A DNA stretch of 33,086 bases from DATIHQ01 sp035480535 (GTDB lineage: Bacteria > Chlamydiota > Chlamydiia > Chlamydiales > SM23-39), in assembly GCA_035480535.1 (NCBI GenBank), contig DATIHQ010000065.1, forward strand, positions 1-33,086, read 5' to 3'. How positions within the stretch are numbered: the stretch's first letter is position 1; each line of letters begins with the position of its first letter. The position numbers and the translations under genes were made by a program. Below are positions 15,844 through 23,270 of the stretch, one piece after another. The notes under the pieces were generated by a model. It had not been told where the DNA came from and did no database searches. It saw only the letters and a program-made list of their open reading frames with translations.

Positions 15844-15918
15844 CTGTTACAGAAAAAAGCTTGGGGATAGCCCGGGCTCTTGTGTTTTTGGAAGTGGAGA
15901 GATGCGTTCAGAACTTTT
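15844..15918 (-). repeat. ssrA-3'-end-like repeat with terminator, copy 1
   Basis: This stretch aligns with the ssrA 3' end and terminator (19548-19613). CTGTTACA, an A-run, a GC stem (GCTTGGGG-ATA-GCCCGGGC), CTTGTGT and GGAAGTGGAGAGA are shared; by hand about 50 of 59 aligned columns agree. It then reads ATGCGTTCAGAACTTTT where ssrA has AATCGAACTCTC, so the T-arm equivalent is altered. Orientation equals that of ssrA. It lies 13 bases beyond the stop of the TPR gene and probably terminates it. Confidence 0.7.
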
Positions 15919-15930
15919 AACTGGGAAGGG

Positions 15931-16707
15931 TTAAAGTTTCTCAGAATAATTCAAAAAAGTCCCCAGAGGAAAGCGGTAGATCCACTCTGAAGTACCATCC
16001 CACTGGAATCGGCTTGGAAGATCGTCCTGCAAAATACAAAGCATCGTGTATTCAGGGTCAAAATGCTCTAGATAGGGTTTGTCCAAGATCTCTTTTTGGC
16101 GTAATTCGCGGGCTACTTCCACTTTCCCAAGCATTGTCAAGCAAGCACAGCGCAACAAAACTCCATAGGTTTTTTCTTCGAGGAGACGTTCAGCTTCGTC
16201 ATAATGACCTGCAAAAAATAACGATCTCGCTCTTTCTAAATAATCTGACTCAGATGACTCTGGAACTGGATCTGTCAGCCGGAGCAATTGCACATGAAAT
16301 TTTTGCTCAATAAATCGATACAGGAGAACGGTAGCGACGTCTTTTGGTGGGTGATTTAGGAAAACCTCCACTGCCTTTTCTGTGTTTCCAAGAGCTAGAA
16401 GGAGAGCTCCCTTGCGAAGGGTGAAGTGATTATAATACCGGGAAAAGCTCCCTTCCCATTTTTGAGCTATTTGATCCAAGAATTCAAGGGCAAGCTCTAC
16501 ATCTCCAAGAGCCAGTTCTAATTGCCCTGATTTCTCATGCATCTGTGATGCGCTAAGAAGTTGGTCCATCTTAAGAAAAAATGCAATAACCTCTTCCTCT
16601 TCTGGTGAATAGACGCTCGTTGAGTTGATTTCTGAATATTGAGTTGTATTGACTAAAGTTACATCAGATTTATTATAATTCTGGGCTGAAATTGTTGTTA
16701 TTTCCAT
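15931..16707 (-). CDS. Degenerate TPR-like protein
   Basis: A 258-aa soluble protein. After a Ser/Thr/Asn-rich N-terminal 35 residues, it is helical with TPR-like pairs: MHEKSGQLELALGDVELALE (about 56-75), RKGALLLALGNTEKAVEVFL, ARSLFFAGHYDEAERLLEE and CLTMLGKVEVARELRQ. The spacing is irregular, so standard profiles may call few repeats. TPR proteins bind partner proteins; in Chlamydiae they can be secretion chaperones or effectors, and the polar N-terminus would suit type III secretion, though this is not shown. The gene stands alone between two direct copies of the ssrA-like repeat. Confidence 0.72.
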   Translation of the reverse strand: MEITTISAQNYNKSDVTLVNTTQYSEINSTSVYSPEEEEVIAFFLKMDQLLSASQMHEKSGQLELALGDVELALEFLDQIAQKWEGSFSRYYNHFTLRKGALLLALGNTEKAVEVFLNHPPKDVATVLLYRFIEQKFHVQLLRLTDPVPESSESDYLERARSLFFAGHYDEAERLLEEKTYGVLLRCACLTMLGKVEVARELRQKEILDKPYLEHFDPEYTMLCILQDDLPSRFQWDGTSEWIYRFPLGTFLNYSEKL

Positions 16708-16802
16708 AAAAAACTATGTTTGGTTGTTTAAACACAGTGTGACTGATTTGTAATTAATTGTGAATTGATATTTTTTATTTTAATCGTATTGAATATTTTT
16801 TT

Positions 16803-16871
16803 TATTAAAAAAGGCCTGGGAAATTCCAGGCCTTGTCGTTTTGGGGGTGGAGAGACGCGTTCAGAACTCTT
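16803..16871 (-). repeat. ssrA-3'-end-like repeat with terminator, copy 2
   Basis: It contains a perfect terminator stem AAGGCCTGG / CCAGGCCTT (16811-16819 and 16826-16834), then CTTGTCGTTTTGG, GGGTGGAGAGA and CGCGTTCAGAACTCTTGG. On the minus strand the stem is followed by TTTTTTAATAAA. It has the same order and orientation as ssrA, but no minus-strand gene remains to its right that would need this terminator, which supports a relic origin. Confidence 0.7.
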
Positions 16872-16953
16872 GGCTGGAGTTGCAGCTGGTTTGAGACTGC
16901 TTATTCGCTAAGTCTGGTGATGAAAGAGGTCTTAGAAAAAACAAACAGCTTTC

Positions 16954-16981
16954 TTGACAGGTATAAAAGTTTTCATTTAAT
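16954..16981 (+). promoter_or_regulatory. Sigma-70-type promoter of the inverse autotransporter
   Basis: A consensus TTGACA (16954-16959) and TTTAAT (16976-16981) are 16 bases apart. Transcription would start near 16988, giving a very short leader before the ATG at 17004. Together with the 5' repeat, this accounts for the 296-base gap 16708-17003, where I see no further gene. Confidence 0.6.
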
Positions 16982-17003
16982 GTAGCTGTTTTGTGAGATT
17001 TGA

Positions 17004-19538
17004 ATGCCTAGGTATCGCGCTATTTTCCTTCTTTTATATATTTCTCTGCTGGCAGAGGAAGAGGCCAATCAGGAGGAGAAGTGTGGATGCGCTCCCCATT
17101 CTATGCGAATTAGCGCGCGTCACATTGAATACAAAGGTGTTGGGTATAACACAGGGTACACTACCTTGGAGACATTCCTGGCCCCCCCCCCTGGCTTGTG
17201 GAGAACAATGCCCTTTGTCGATCTTCGAGGGCATATATTTGATGACGGAAAGTGGGCTGCCAATGGGGGGATTGGCCTCCGTTCCTTGCTCGGAGGCAGG
17301 GTATTTGGAGCGTACGTCTATTACGACTACCGGAACACAAAACACAAAAATATTTATAACCAAATCAGCTTCGGACTTGAGACATTAGGGAACTGGTGGG
17401 ACGTCCGTGTGAATGGCTATGTGCCTATTGGAAGTAAGGAAAGCTCGGCTTACGATCTTGCGTTCAGCGAATTTGCAGGAAATAATGCATTTGTAACGCA
17501 AAAATTCGAATACGCTCTAGCAGGCGCCAATGGAGAAATCGGCGGATACCTTGTTAAATGGAGAGATGGCGATCTGTACGCTGCAGCTGGCCCCTATTAT
17601 CTCAAAGGAACGCTGGGAGACGGCATCTGGGGCGGCGAGGTCCGTTTTAGAGGAACTTACAAAACTTGGCTTGCCCTTGAGGCCAATTACTCCTACGACC
17701 ATGTGTTCAAAAATATCGTTCAGGGGCAGGTGGCATTCAGCTATGCATTCGGACCCAAATGCCGCATAAAGAAGGATGAAAATGGTTGCTGCAGGGCCGA
17801 TGTGGGGTTGTACAACCGAATGGTTTCCCCAGTTGTGAAGAATGAGATCATCCCTGTCAACCATAAAAAAGTGGAAAGCGTGGCGATCGATCCAGCAACG
17901 GGTGAGCCTTACTTCTTTTGGTTTGTCGATAATACAAGCCACTCTGCCGGAACCTATGAAAGCCCTTTTTCAACTTTGGTTGCTGCTCAAAACGCCTCTG
18001 CAACACACGATATCATCTATGTGTTTCCTGGTGATTTAACGACCACAGGAATGGCTGCTGGCATTACATTGAAGAACTACCAAAAGCTGTGGGGGAGCGC
18101 TATTCCTCACACACTCAATACGACCGTTGGATCGGTTCAGATCCCCTCTTTTTCATCGGGACTGTTTCAAAATACACTTCCCTCAATATCTATTGCATTG
18201 GTACCTATAATAACTTCGTCAGTAGATCCGAGCGATGTTGTGATTTTAGCCAATAACAATGAAATTTCAGGTTTGTATATCCAAAATACATTTGGAAGCG
18301 GTCTTACGGGTTCTTCCATAACAAATCTAACAATTACTCATAATATCATTCAGGGACCTGATACGTCGGACGTTCCAGGTGGGTATGGGATCAGCCTCAA
18401 TAATGTTTTGGGAACGGTATTGATCGATAGCAACATGATTTTTCAGGGAAATGTAGGGGTTAATATTGTTGCGACAGATATTCAGAATGCTAATTATATA
18501 ATCAGTAATAACAACGCTCCTTCCATAGGAGCTGCTGGCGGTTTCTCTCCTCCTTTTGGGAATTTTTTGGTCACCACTTATACAAATTCGGCAAATATTT
18601 CTACGACCATTTCTGGAAATGCGTTCAGCGTCTCTAACACTCCTATAGGGATGACGTTTCTCAATGCAACTGCCCAGCAGGCTTGCTCAGTTGACATAAA
18701 CAATAATACGATCCATTCCGATTCAGCCTCTTCTGGCGCGAGTTTGCTGTTTACGCTTAGTGAAGATGCCAATGTGAATCTGTCTATTGTGGATAATGAA
18801 TTAAATACTCCTTATGCAGATGGGGTTTCCGTTACCCAATCGAACAATTCTCAACTGAATATCCAGATGGAGAATAATGTTTTTTCGACGTGGAATTCAT
18901 CCATATCCTTTACTCTTGGAAACTCCTCAAACTTAAGCGGTTCCATTGCAAATAATTCTCTGCTCTTTGATGAGAGCTCGGGAATTCTTGCCGTTGTGAA
19001 TGGTAATTCAACGATATCTAGTCTTTCCATTACAAATAATATAATTGAAGGTGTGCTGCAATCATATTCGGTATCTAGTGATTCCATTGGAATAACAACT
19101 AATAGCAATGCAACAGCCACGCTTAATATTTCAGCGAATGTCATTCAAGGAGGTTCCAGCGGTGTGTCTTTTATAACCAATAATAGCTCTAATATGACAG
19201 CTTCCCTAATAAACAATACCGTTTCGAATACCCAATTATATGGGATGATTTTCACAGCGAATAATTCCAGCACCGGTGTTTGGACAGTAGATCAAAATAC
19301 GATAGTTGCAGTGGGTGCAGGATCTCAATTCGCAACAAGCACGGGATCGGTAGTGGTCACATCTAACGGAACTTCTACCACTTACTTAGATTTCAACAAT
19401 AATCTGTCGGCGCCCATAGAGTTGTCTCTGTCTGGCATCGGATCGTATCAGTTTACAAACAACGGAGCCACTTTCCATCTGAGATCTAATAGTGGAAATA
19501 CCGGAGTAATTACCGAGACTGGAGCGATCGGTCCCTGA
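17004..19538 (+). CDS. Inverse autotransporter (intimin/invasin type) with beta-helix passenger, poly-C tract
   Basis: An 844-aa surface protein. A short signal peptide (RAIFLLLYISLLAE, about 5-18) is followed by an inverse-autotransporter beta-barrel (about 38-250: PFVDLRGHIFDDGKWAANGG, FGAYVYYDYRN, VNGYVPIG, FSYAF) that anchors it in the outer membrane. A linker leads to GTYESPFSTLVAAQ and DIIYVFPGDLTTTGM, then an Asn/Ser-rich right-handed beta-helix (about 400-844) with many short ITNN-I/SISNN-type coils. No Ig-like domains are present, unlike enterobacterial invasins. An uninterrupted C(10) run falls in codons 60-63; as sequenced the frame is open (ON). One C fewer ends translation at 17388, one C more at 17242. 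Start, promoter and terminator are its own, so it is monocistronic. Confidence 0.88.
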   Translation: MPRYRAIFLLLYISLLAEEEANQEEKCGCAPHSMRISARHIEYKGVGYNTGYTTLETFLAPPPGLWRTMPFVDLRGHIFDDGKWAANGGIGLRSLLGGRVFGAYVYYDYRNTKHKNIYNQISFGLETLGNWWDVRVNGYVPIGSKESSAYDLAFSEFAGNNAFVTQKFEYALAGANGEIGGYLVKWRDGDLYAAAGPYYLKGTLGDGIWGGEVRFRGTYKTWLALEANYSYDHVFKNIVQGQVAFSYAFGPKCRIKKDENGCCRADVGLYNRMVSPVVKNEIIPVNHKKVESVAIDPATGEPYFFWFVDNTSHSAGTYESPFSTLVAAQNASATHDIIYVFPGDLTTTGMAAGITLKNYQKLWGSAIPHTLNTTVGSVQIPSFSSGLFQNTLPSISIALVPIITSSVDPSDVVILANNNEISGLYIQNTFGSGLTGSSITNLTITHNIIQGPDTSDVPGGYGISLNNVLGTVLIDSNMIFQGNVGVNIVATDIQNANYIISNNNAPSIGAAGGFSPPFGNFLVTTYTNSANISTTISGNAFSVSNTPIGMTFLNATAQQACSVDINNNTIHSDSASSGASLLFTLSEDANVNLSIVDNELNTPYADGVSVTQSNNSQLNIQMENNVFSTWNSSISFTLGNSSNLSGSIANNSLLFDESSGILAVVNGNSTISSLSITNNIIEGVLQSYSVSSDSIGITTNSNATATLNISANVIQGGSSGVSFITNNSSNMTASLINNTVSNTQLYGMIFTANNSSTGVWTVDQNTIVAVGAGSQFATSTGSVVVTSNGTSTTYLDFNNNLSAPIELSLSGIGSYQFTNNGATFHLRSNSGNTGVITETGAIGP
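17182..17191 (+). repeat. C(10) homopolymer, probable phase-variation switch
   Basis: Ten consecutive C bases between CTG-G and TGG encode Ala-Pro-Pro-Pro near the start of the barrel of the inverse autotransporter. A run of this length in the 5' part of a surface-protein gene is the usual slipped-strand switch, as described for Chlamydia pmp genes. Confidence 0.85.
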
Positions 19539-19561
19539 CCTGTCGATCTGTTACAAAAAAA

Positions 19562-19580
19562 GCCCGGGGATTTCCCGGGC
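19562..19580. terminator. Bidirectional terminator of ssrA and the autotransporter
   Basis: GCCCGGG (19562-19568) and CCCGGGC (19574-19580) form a perfect seven-pair stem with a GATTT loop. An A-run lies on the left and CTTGTGTGTT on the right. On the minus strand the T-run TTTTTTTG directly follows, ending ssrA; on the plus strand it closes the autotransporter message 24 bases after its stop. Confidence 0.8.
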
Positions 19581-19589
19581 CTTGTGTGT

Positions 19590-19986
19590 TGGAGGTGGAG
19601 AGAATCGAACTCTCGTCCTTAGCAAACTCTACATCGGTGACTACATGCTTATCGCCCTAAAATAAGTTGACCTTGCCGAAGGACGAGGCGCTTGGGGCCA
19701 ACTGGACTATCTAATCTCGAATCCCCACCTTGATGGTCCAGGAGGATGGAGTTCATACCCAGATGTATGACGGTAATGATCTAGGACTCTAGGTCTGATC
19801 CCAGGTTACCGAACAAAAAACGACCGTTAGGCCGCTTTTGCGTCCGCGAAATCAACATCTCTGTTGAAATCAGCGGTGACAATTTTAGAGTTGTCTTTTC
19901 TATTTAATCGGTTATTTTTAGAGGCCAACGATTGTCCTCTACATGCCACCCATGCTTTGTCTCCAAGTCGAAACCTTGACACCCCC
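19590..19986 (-). ncRNA. ssrA: tmRNA
   Basis: One-piece tmRNA of about 397 nt for ribosome rescue. The 5' end GGGGGTGTCAAGGTTTCGAC is typical, and its first seven bases pair with CACCTCC at the 3' end to form the acceptor stem. The T-arm is GAGAGTTCGATTCTCTC. The 3' CCA is not encoded: the discriminator A is followed by ACA. The tag reading frame ends at the TAA at 19827-19829 and encodes a peptide finishing NRDVDFADAKAA, a suitable degradation tag ending in Ala-Ala. The resume codon, near 19893-19898, cannot be fixed by eye. The terminator is at 19562-19580. Its 3' portion resembles the three dispersed repeats to the left. Confidence 0.93.
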
Positions 19987-20053
19987 CGAGGAAGAAGGCA
20001 GAAGGGGGAAGGCAGAAGGCAGAAGTAGGCGATTGTTCCTGCTCCCTCGGGGG
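19983..20053. repeat. GCAGAAG heptamer array framed by inverted arms, at the ssrA 5' end
   Basis: Four tandem 7-mers (GCAGAAG, GGGGAAG, GCAGAAG, GCAGAAG at 19998-20025) lie between perfect nine-base inverted arms CCCCCGAGG (19983-19991) and CCTCGGGGG (20045-20053). The left arm runs into the first bases of tmRNA. The block occupies the ssrA upstream region on the minus strand. I see no gene in 19987-20177. Confidence 0.7.
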
Positions 20054-20128
20054 ATGTAAAAGCATAGCTTTATGTCTCCATTGTAACATATTGGGGATTT
20101 TGAGGATAGGGGTGGCTCAATTTAACAT

Positions 20129-20170
20129 TTATCCTTAATCCCTTATCCTTTACCCTTTATCCTTTACGAG
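20129..20170. repeat. TTAYCCT heptamer array before ileS
   Basis: Six consecutive 7-mers with the form TTATCCT, TAATCCC, TTATCCT, TTACCCT, TTATCCT, TTACGAG end directly at the ileS ribosome-binding site (GAGGGGGG). It is a different 7-base unit from the one beside ssrA about 100 bases away. Confidence 0.7.
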
Positions 20171-20177
20171 GGGGGTT

Positions 20178-21719
20178 ATGTTCCAGTTTGAGCAGGGAGA
20201 GGGGTTTCCTGGCCGGGAAGAGCGGGTCCTGAGGTTTTGGCAGGAGAGGGGGATTTTTGAGAAGTCGGTGGAGGGGAGAAGGGGTGGCCCTTTATTCAAC
20301 TTCTACGATGGACCTCCTTTTGCCACGGGGTTGCCCCACTATGGTCATTTGCTGGCGGGGACGATTAAAGATGCGGTGCCGCGCTATAAGACGATGAAGG
20401 GATTTTGCGTGCCGAGGCGCTTTGGGTGGGATTGCCACGGGTTGCCGGTTGAAAATGAGATTGAGAAGACGAAAGAGCTGTCTGGAGCGGGGGCGATTGA
20501 GGCGTTTGGCATTGGAAAATTCAACGATGAGTGTAAGGCGATTGTTCTGAGATACACGGGGGAGTGGAAAAAGACGGTCGACCGGATGGCGAGATGGGTC
20601 GATTTTGATCATGGGTTCCGCACCATGGATTTGTCTTACATGGAGAGCGTCTGGTGGGTCTTCCAACAATTGTACAATCAAGGCCTGGTTTACGAGGGAT
20701 TCAAGGTAATGCCTTTCTCCACTAAGCTGGGGACGCCGATTTCCAATTTCGAAGCGAATTTGAACTATAAGGAAGTCGATGATCCGTCTGTGGTAGTGGC
20801 GTTTGAGATGGAGCCGGGAGTCTATTTCTTAGCTTGGACGACAACTCCTTGGACTCTTCCTTCCAATTTGGCGCTCATGGTGGGACCTGAGGTGGATTAT
20901 GTGAAGGTGCGGGCAGGCGGGAAAGAGTATATTTTGGCGAAAGAGCGGGTGAAGGCGAATTTTAAGGAAGAGGTGGAGGTCGTTGGGGAGTTTAAGGGGA
21001 AGGCGCTAAAGGGGAAGCGATATAAGCCGCTCTTTCCATTCTTTGCCGATCGAGAGAAGGAGGGCGCTTTCCGAGTGATTTTAGAGGAAGCGGTTTCGAC
21101 AGAGGAGGGGACGGGTGTGGTTCATTCGGCGCCTGCGTTTGGCGAGATGGACTTTTTCGCCTGCAAGCGGGAGGGAATTGAAGTAGTTTGCCCGGTAGAT
21201 AGCAATGGGAAGTTTACGAAAGAAGTGCCCCCTTATGCGGGACAGCTGGTGAAAGACGCCGATAAAGAGATCATGCGCGATCTGAAAAAACAGGGCGCTT
21301 TGTTTTATCAAGGGACGATTCGGCATAGATATCCCTTTTGTTGGAGATCCGATACGCCGCTGATCTATAAAGCGGTAACCACCTGGTTTGTGGCGGTAGA
21401 AAAGATCAAAGATCAGATTTTGAAATCGAATTCGCAGATCCATTGGGTTCCCCATCACATCAAAGACGGTCGCTTTGGGAAATGGCTGGAAAATGCGCGC
21501 GATTGGGCGATTAGCCGCAATCGCTATTGGGGATCTCCGATTCCTCTTTGGAGAAATGAGAAGGGGGATTGTGTCGTCGTAGGGAGCATTGCGGAGTTGG
21601 AAAAACTGACGGGGCATAAGATTAAGGATTTGCACCGGCAATATATCGATCCACTCACGTTTGAAAAGGGGGGCCAGGTTTATCGGCGGATTCCAGAGGT
21701 TTTTGACTGCTGGTTTTAA
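20178..21719 (+). CDS. ileS: Isoleucyl-tRNA synthetase, N-terminal part (ends at in-frame TAA)
   Basis: IleRS charges tRNA-Ile. This part (513 aa) has FYDGPPFATGLPHYGHLLAG with the HYGH form of the HIGH motif (54-57), typical of the eukaryote-like type-2 IleRS that Chlamydiae carry. The CP1 editing domain follows, including TTWFVAVEKI and EEGTGVVHSAPAFGEMD, then RDWAISRNRYWGSPIP. Translation stops after DCWF, where the family continues with Glu-Ser-Gly-Ser. The codon is TAA at 21717-21719 (residue 514) where GAA is expected, and the downstream frame is unchanged through to 23270. The start ATG has a strong GAGGGGGG site. This is either a sequencing error, a recent nonsense change, readthrough, or a true split gene. 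Confidence 0.9.
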   Translation: MFQFEQGEGFPGREERVLRFWQERGIFEKSVEGRRGGPLFNFYDGPPFATGLPHYGHLLAGTIKDAVPRYKTMKGFCVPRRFGWDCHGLPVENEIEKTKELSGAGAIEAFGIGKFNDECKAIVLRYTGEWKKTVDRMARWVDFDHGFRTMDLSYMESVWWVFQQLYNQGLVYEGFKVMPFSTKLGTPISNFEANLNYKEVDDPSVVVAFEMEPGVYFLAWTTTPWTLPSNLALMVGPEVDYVKVRAGGKEYILAKERVKANFKEEVEVVGEFKGKALKGKRYKPLFPFFADREKEGAFRVILEEAVSTEEGTGVVHSAPAFGEMDFFACKREGIEVVCPVDSNGKFTKEVPPYAGQLVKDADKEIMRDLKKQGALFYQGTIRHRYPFCWRSDTPLIYKAVTTWFVAVEKIKDQILKSNSQIHWVPHHIKDGRFGKWLENARDWAISRNRYWGSPIPLWRNEKGDCVVVGSIAELEKLTGHKIKDLHRQYIDPLTFEKGGQVYRRIPEVFDCWF

Positions 21720-21728
21720 TCGGGATCG

Positions 21729-23270
21729 ATGCCCTATGCGCAAAATCACTATCCATTCGAACATAAGAAAGAGTTTGAGGCGAGTTTTCCCGCTGATTTC
21801 ATTGCGGAAGGGATCGATCAAACGAGAGCTTGGTTTTATACGTTGACTGTCTTGTCCTCGGCGCTCTTTAAAAGGCCGGCCTTTAAGAATGTGGTCGTCA
21901 ATGGAATTGTCTTGGCCGAAGATGGAAATAAGATGTCGAAGCGGCTCAAGAATTATCCCGATCCCGATCTGGTCATTCAAAAATATGGAGCCGATGCAAT
22001 CCGCCTCTATTTGCTCAATAGCCCCGCCGTGAGAGCGGAGGATATGCGCTTTTCGGAGAAGGGCGTGGAGCATGTGTTGAGACAGGTGTTGATCCCTCTA
22101 TGGAACTCGTATGTTTTTCTCGCTACGTATGCGAAAATCTATCATTGGAAGCCGGCTGAAATGACTAAGGCGCCCAGCGCATTGATCGACCGGTGGATTC
22201 TTTCGATGACACAGAAGCTGACCCGCGATGTAGGAAGAGAAATGGATGCCTATGAGCTCGACAGGGCCGTTGAGCCCTTTGTCGGCTTCGTCGATCAATT
22301 GACCAATTGGTATATCCGCCGCTGCCGCACCCGTTTCTGGGCCTCTGAAGATACGGCGGATCGAAGGGAGGCATTTGGGACGTTGTATACGGTTTTGCTC
22401 CAGTTGACGAAGATCGCCGCTCCTTTTGTTCCTTACATCAGCGATGCGATTTATCAAGAGCTGAAGACGGAGAAGATGCCCGAATCGGTCCATTTGGCCG
22501 ATTTTCCCAAGGTTCATGAGGCGTGGCGCGATGAGGAATTGGAAAAAGAAGTGGAAGCGGCTCAGGCAGCGGTGAGTTTAGGGCATGCATTGCGGAAAGA
22601 ATATAAACTCAAAGTGCGCCAGCCGCTGCAAAGAGCGCATCTCATCACGTCCAATCAGGAACTTCTCCATTCGCTAGAGAAGCAAAAGCAGCTCATTGCC
22701 GATGAGCTCAATGTGAAAGAGATCGAGCTTCACAGCGATGAAGGGAAGTTTGTCCAGTGGATGGCTAAGCCTAATTTCCCTGTGTTGGGGAAAAAGATTG
22801 GAAAACTCATCCCGCAGGCGCAGAAAGCGCTCCAAGGCTTTGATCGGAAAACAATTCAGTCCCTAGCATCGGGGCATCGGGTAAAGGTGGAGATTGGGGG
22901 AGAGACCATTGAGCTGGAGCCAGAAGATGTGCAGATTGAGCGGAAAGTGAAAGAAGGGCTAGCGGCGGGCAATGAAGGGGAGTTGACGGTGGCGCTCGAT
23001 ACAGCGCTGAATGAAGAGCTTCTGGAAGAGGGGCTGGCCCGCGAGCTGGTCAATAAGATCAACACCATGCGCCGCGAGATGGGCTTTGAGGTGACCGATC
23101 GGATCCGCATTCAGATCCAAACCACGCCCCGCGTGCAGAAATGCTTCGAGAAATACCGCGGCTACATTATGGGCGAAGTACTGGGCGTGGAAGCGGCATT
23201 TGGCCCCTGCGAAGGGACTCCTTGGGATCTCAATGGCGAAGAAACGGTTATTAAGTTGCAGAAGGTTTAA
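21729..23270 (+). CDS. ileS: Isoleucyl-tRNA synthetase, C-terminal part
   Basis: Same frame as the preceding gene, reopening three codons after its TAA; the first possible start is the ATG at 21729 (residue 518 of the full protein). It begins MPYAQNHYPFEHK, which joins directly to the previous DCWF(E)SGS in normal IleRS. It holds the second half of the Rossmann domain with KMSKR (68-72 here), the anticodon-binding helical bundle (about 130-330) and the C-terminal domain. Only a weak GGGA with short spacing precedes the ATG. HIGH and KMSKS halves would therefore be on separate chains if both are translated. Total length of 1,030 codons is normal. The end overlaps a convergent gene by 20 bases. 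Confidence 0.88.
   Translation: MPYAQNHYPFEHKKEFEASFPADFIAEGIDQTRAWFYTLTVLSSALFKRPAFKNVVVNGIVLAEDGNKMSKRLKNYPDPDLVIQKYGADAIRLYLLNSPAVRAEDMRFSEKGVEHVLRQVLIPLWNSYVFLATYAKIYHWKPAEMTKAPSALIDRWILSMTQKLTRDVGREMDAYELDRAVEPFVGFVDQLTNWYIRRCRTRFWASEDTADRREAFGTLYTVLLQLTKIAAPFVPYISDAIYQELKTEKMPESVHLADFPKVHEAWRDEELEKEVEAAQAAVSLGHALRKEYKLKVRQPLQRAHLITSNQELLHSLEKQKQLIADELNVKEIELHSDEGKFVQWMAKPNFPVLGKKIGKLIPQAQKALQGFDRKTIQSLASGHRVKVEIGGETIELEPEDVQIERKVKEGLAAGNEGELTVALDTALNEELLEEGLARELVNKINTMRREMGFEVTDRIRIQIQTTPRVQKCFEKYRGYIMGEVLGVEAAFGPCEGTPWDLNGEETVIKLQKV

Noticed and set aside
16993..17388. 131-aa frame overlapping the autotransporter start
   Set aside because: It is the alternative frame across the poly-C tract; it has no barrel motifs and represents the OFF reading, not a separate gene.
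19998..20170. Possible CRISPR-like repeats
   Set aside because: Units are seven bases with no spacers, and no cas genes are present.
21081..22073. 330-aa open frame antisense to ileS
   Set aside because: It lies wholly opposite a conserved synthetase gene, has low-complexity basic/hydrophobic composition and no ribosome site; it is a by-product of codon use in ileS.
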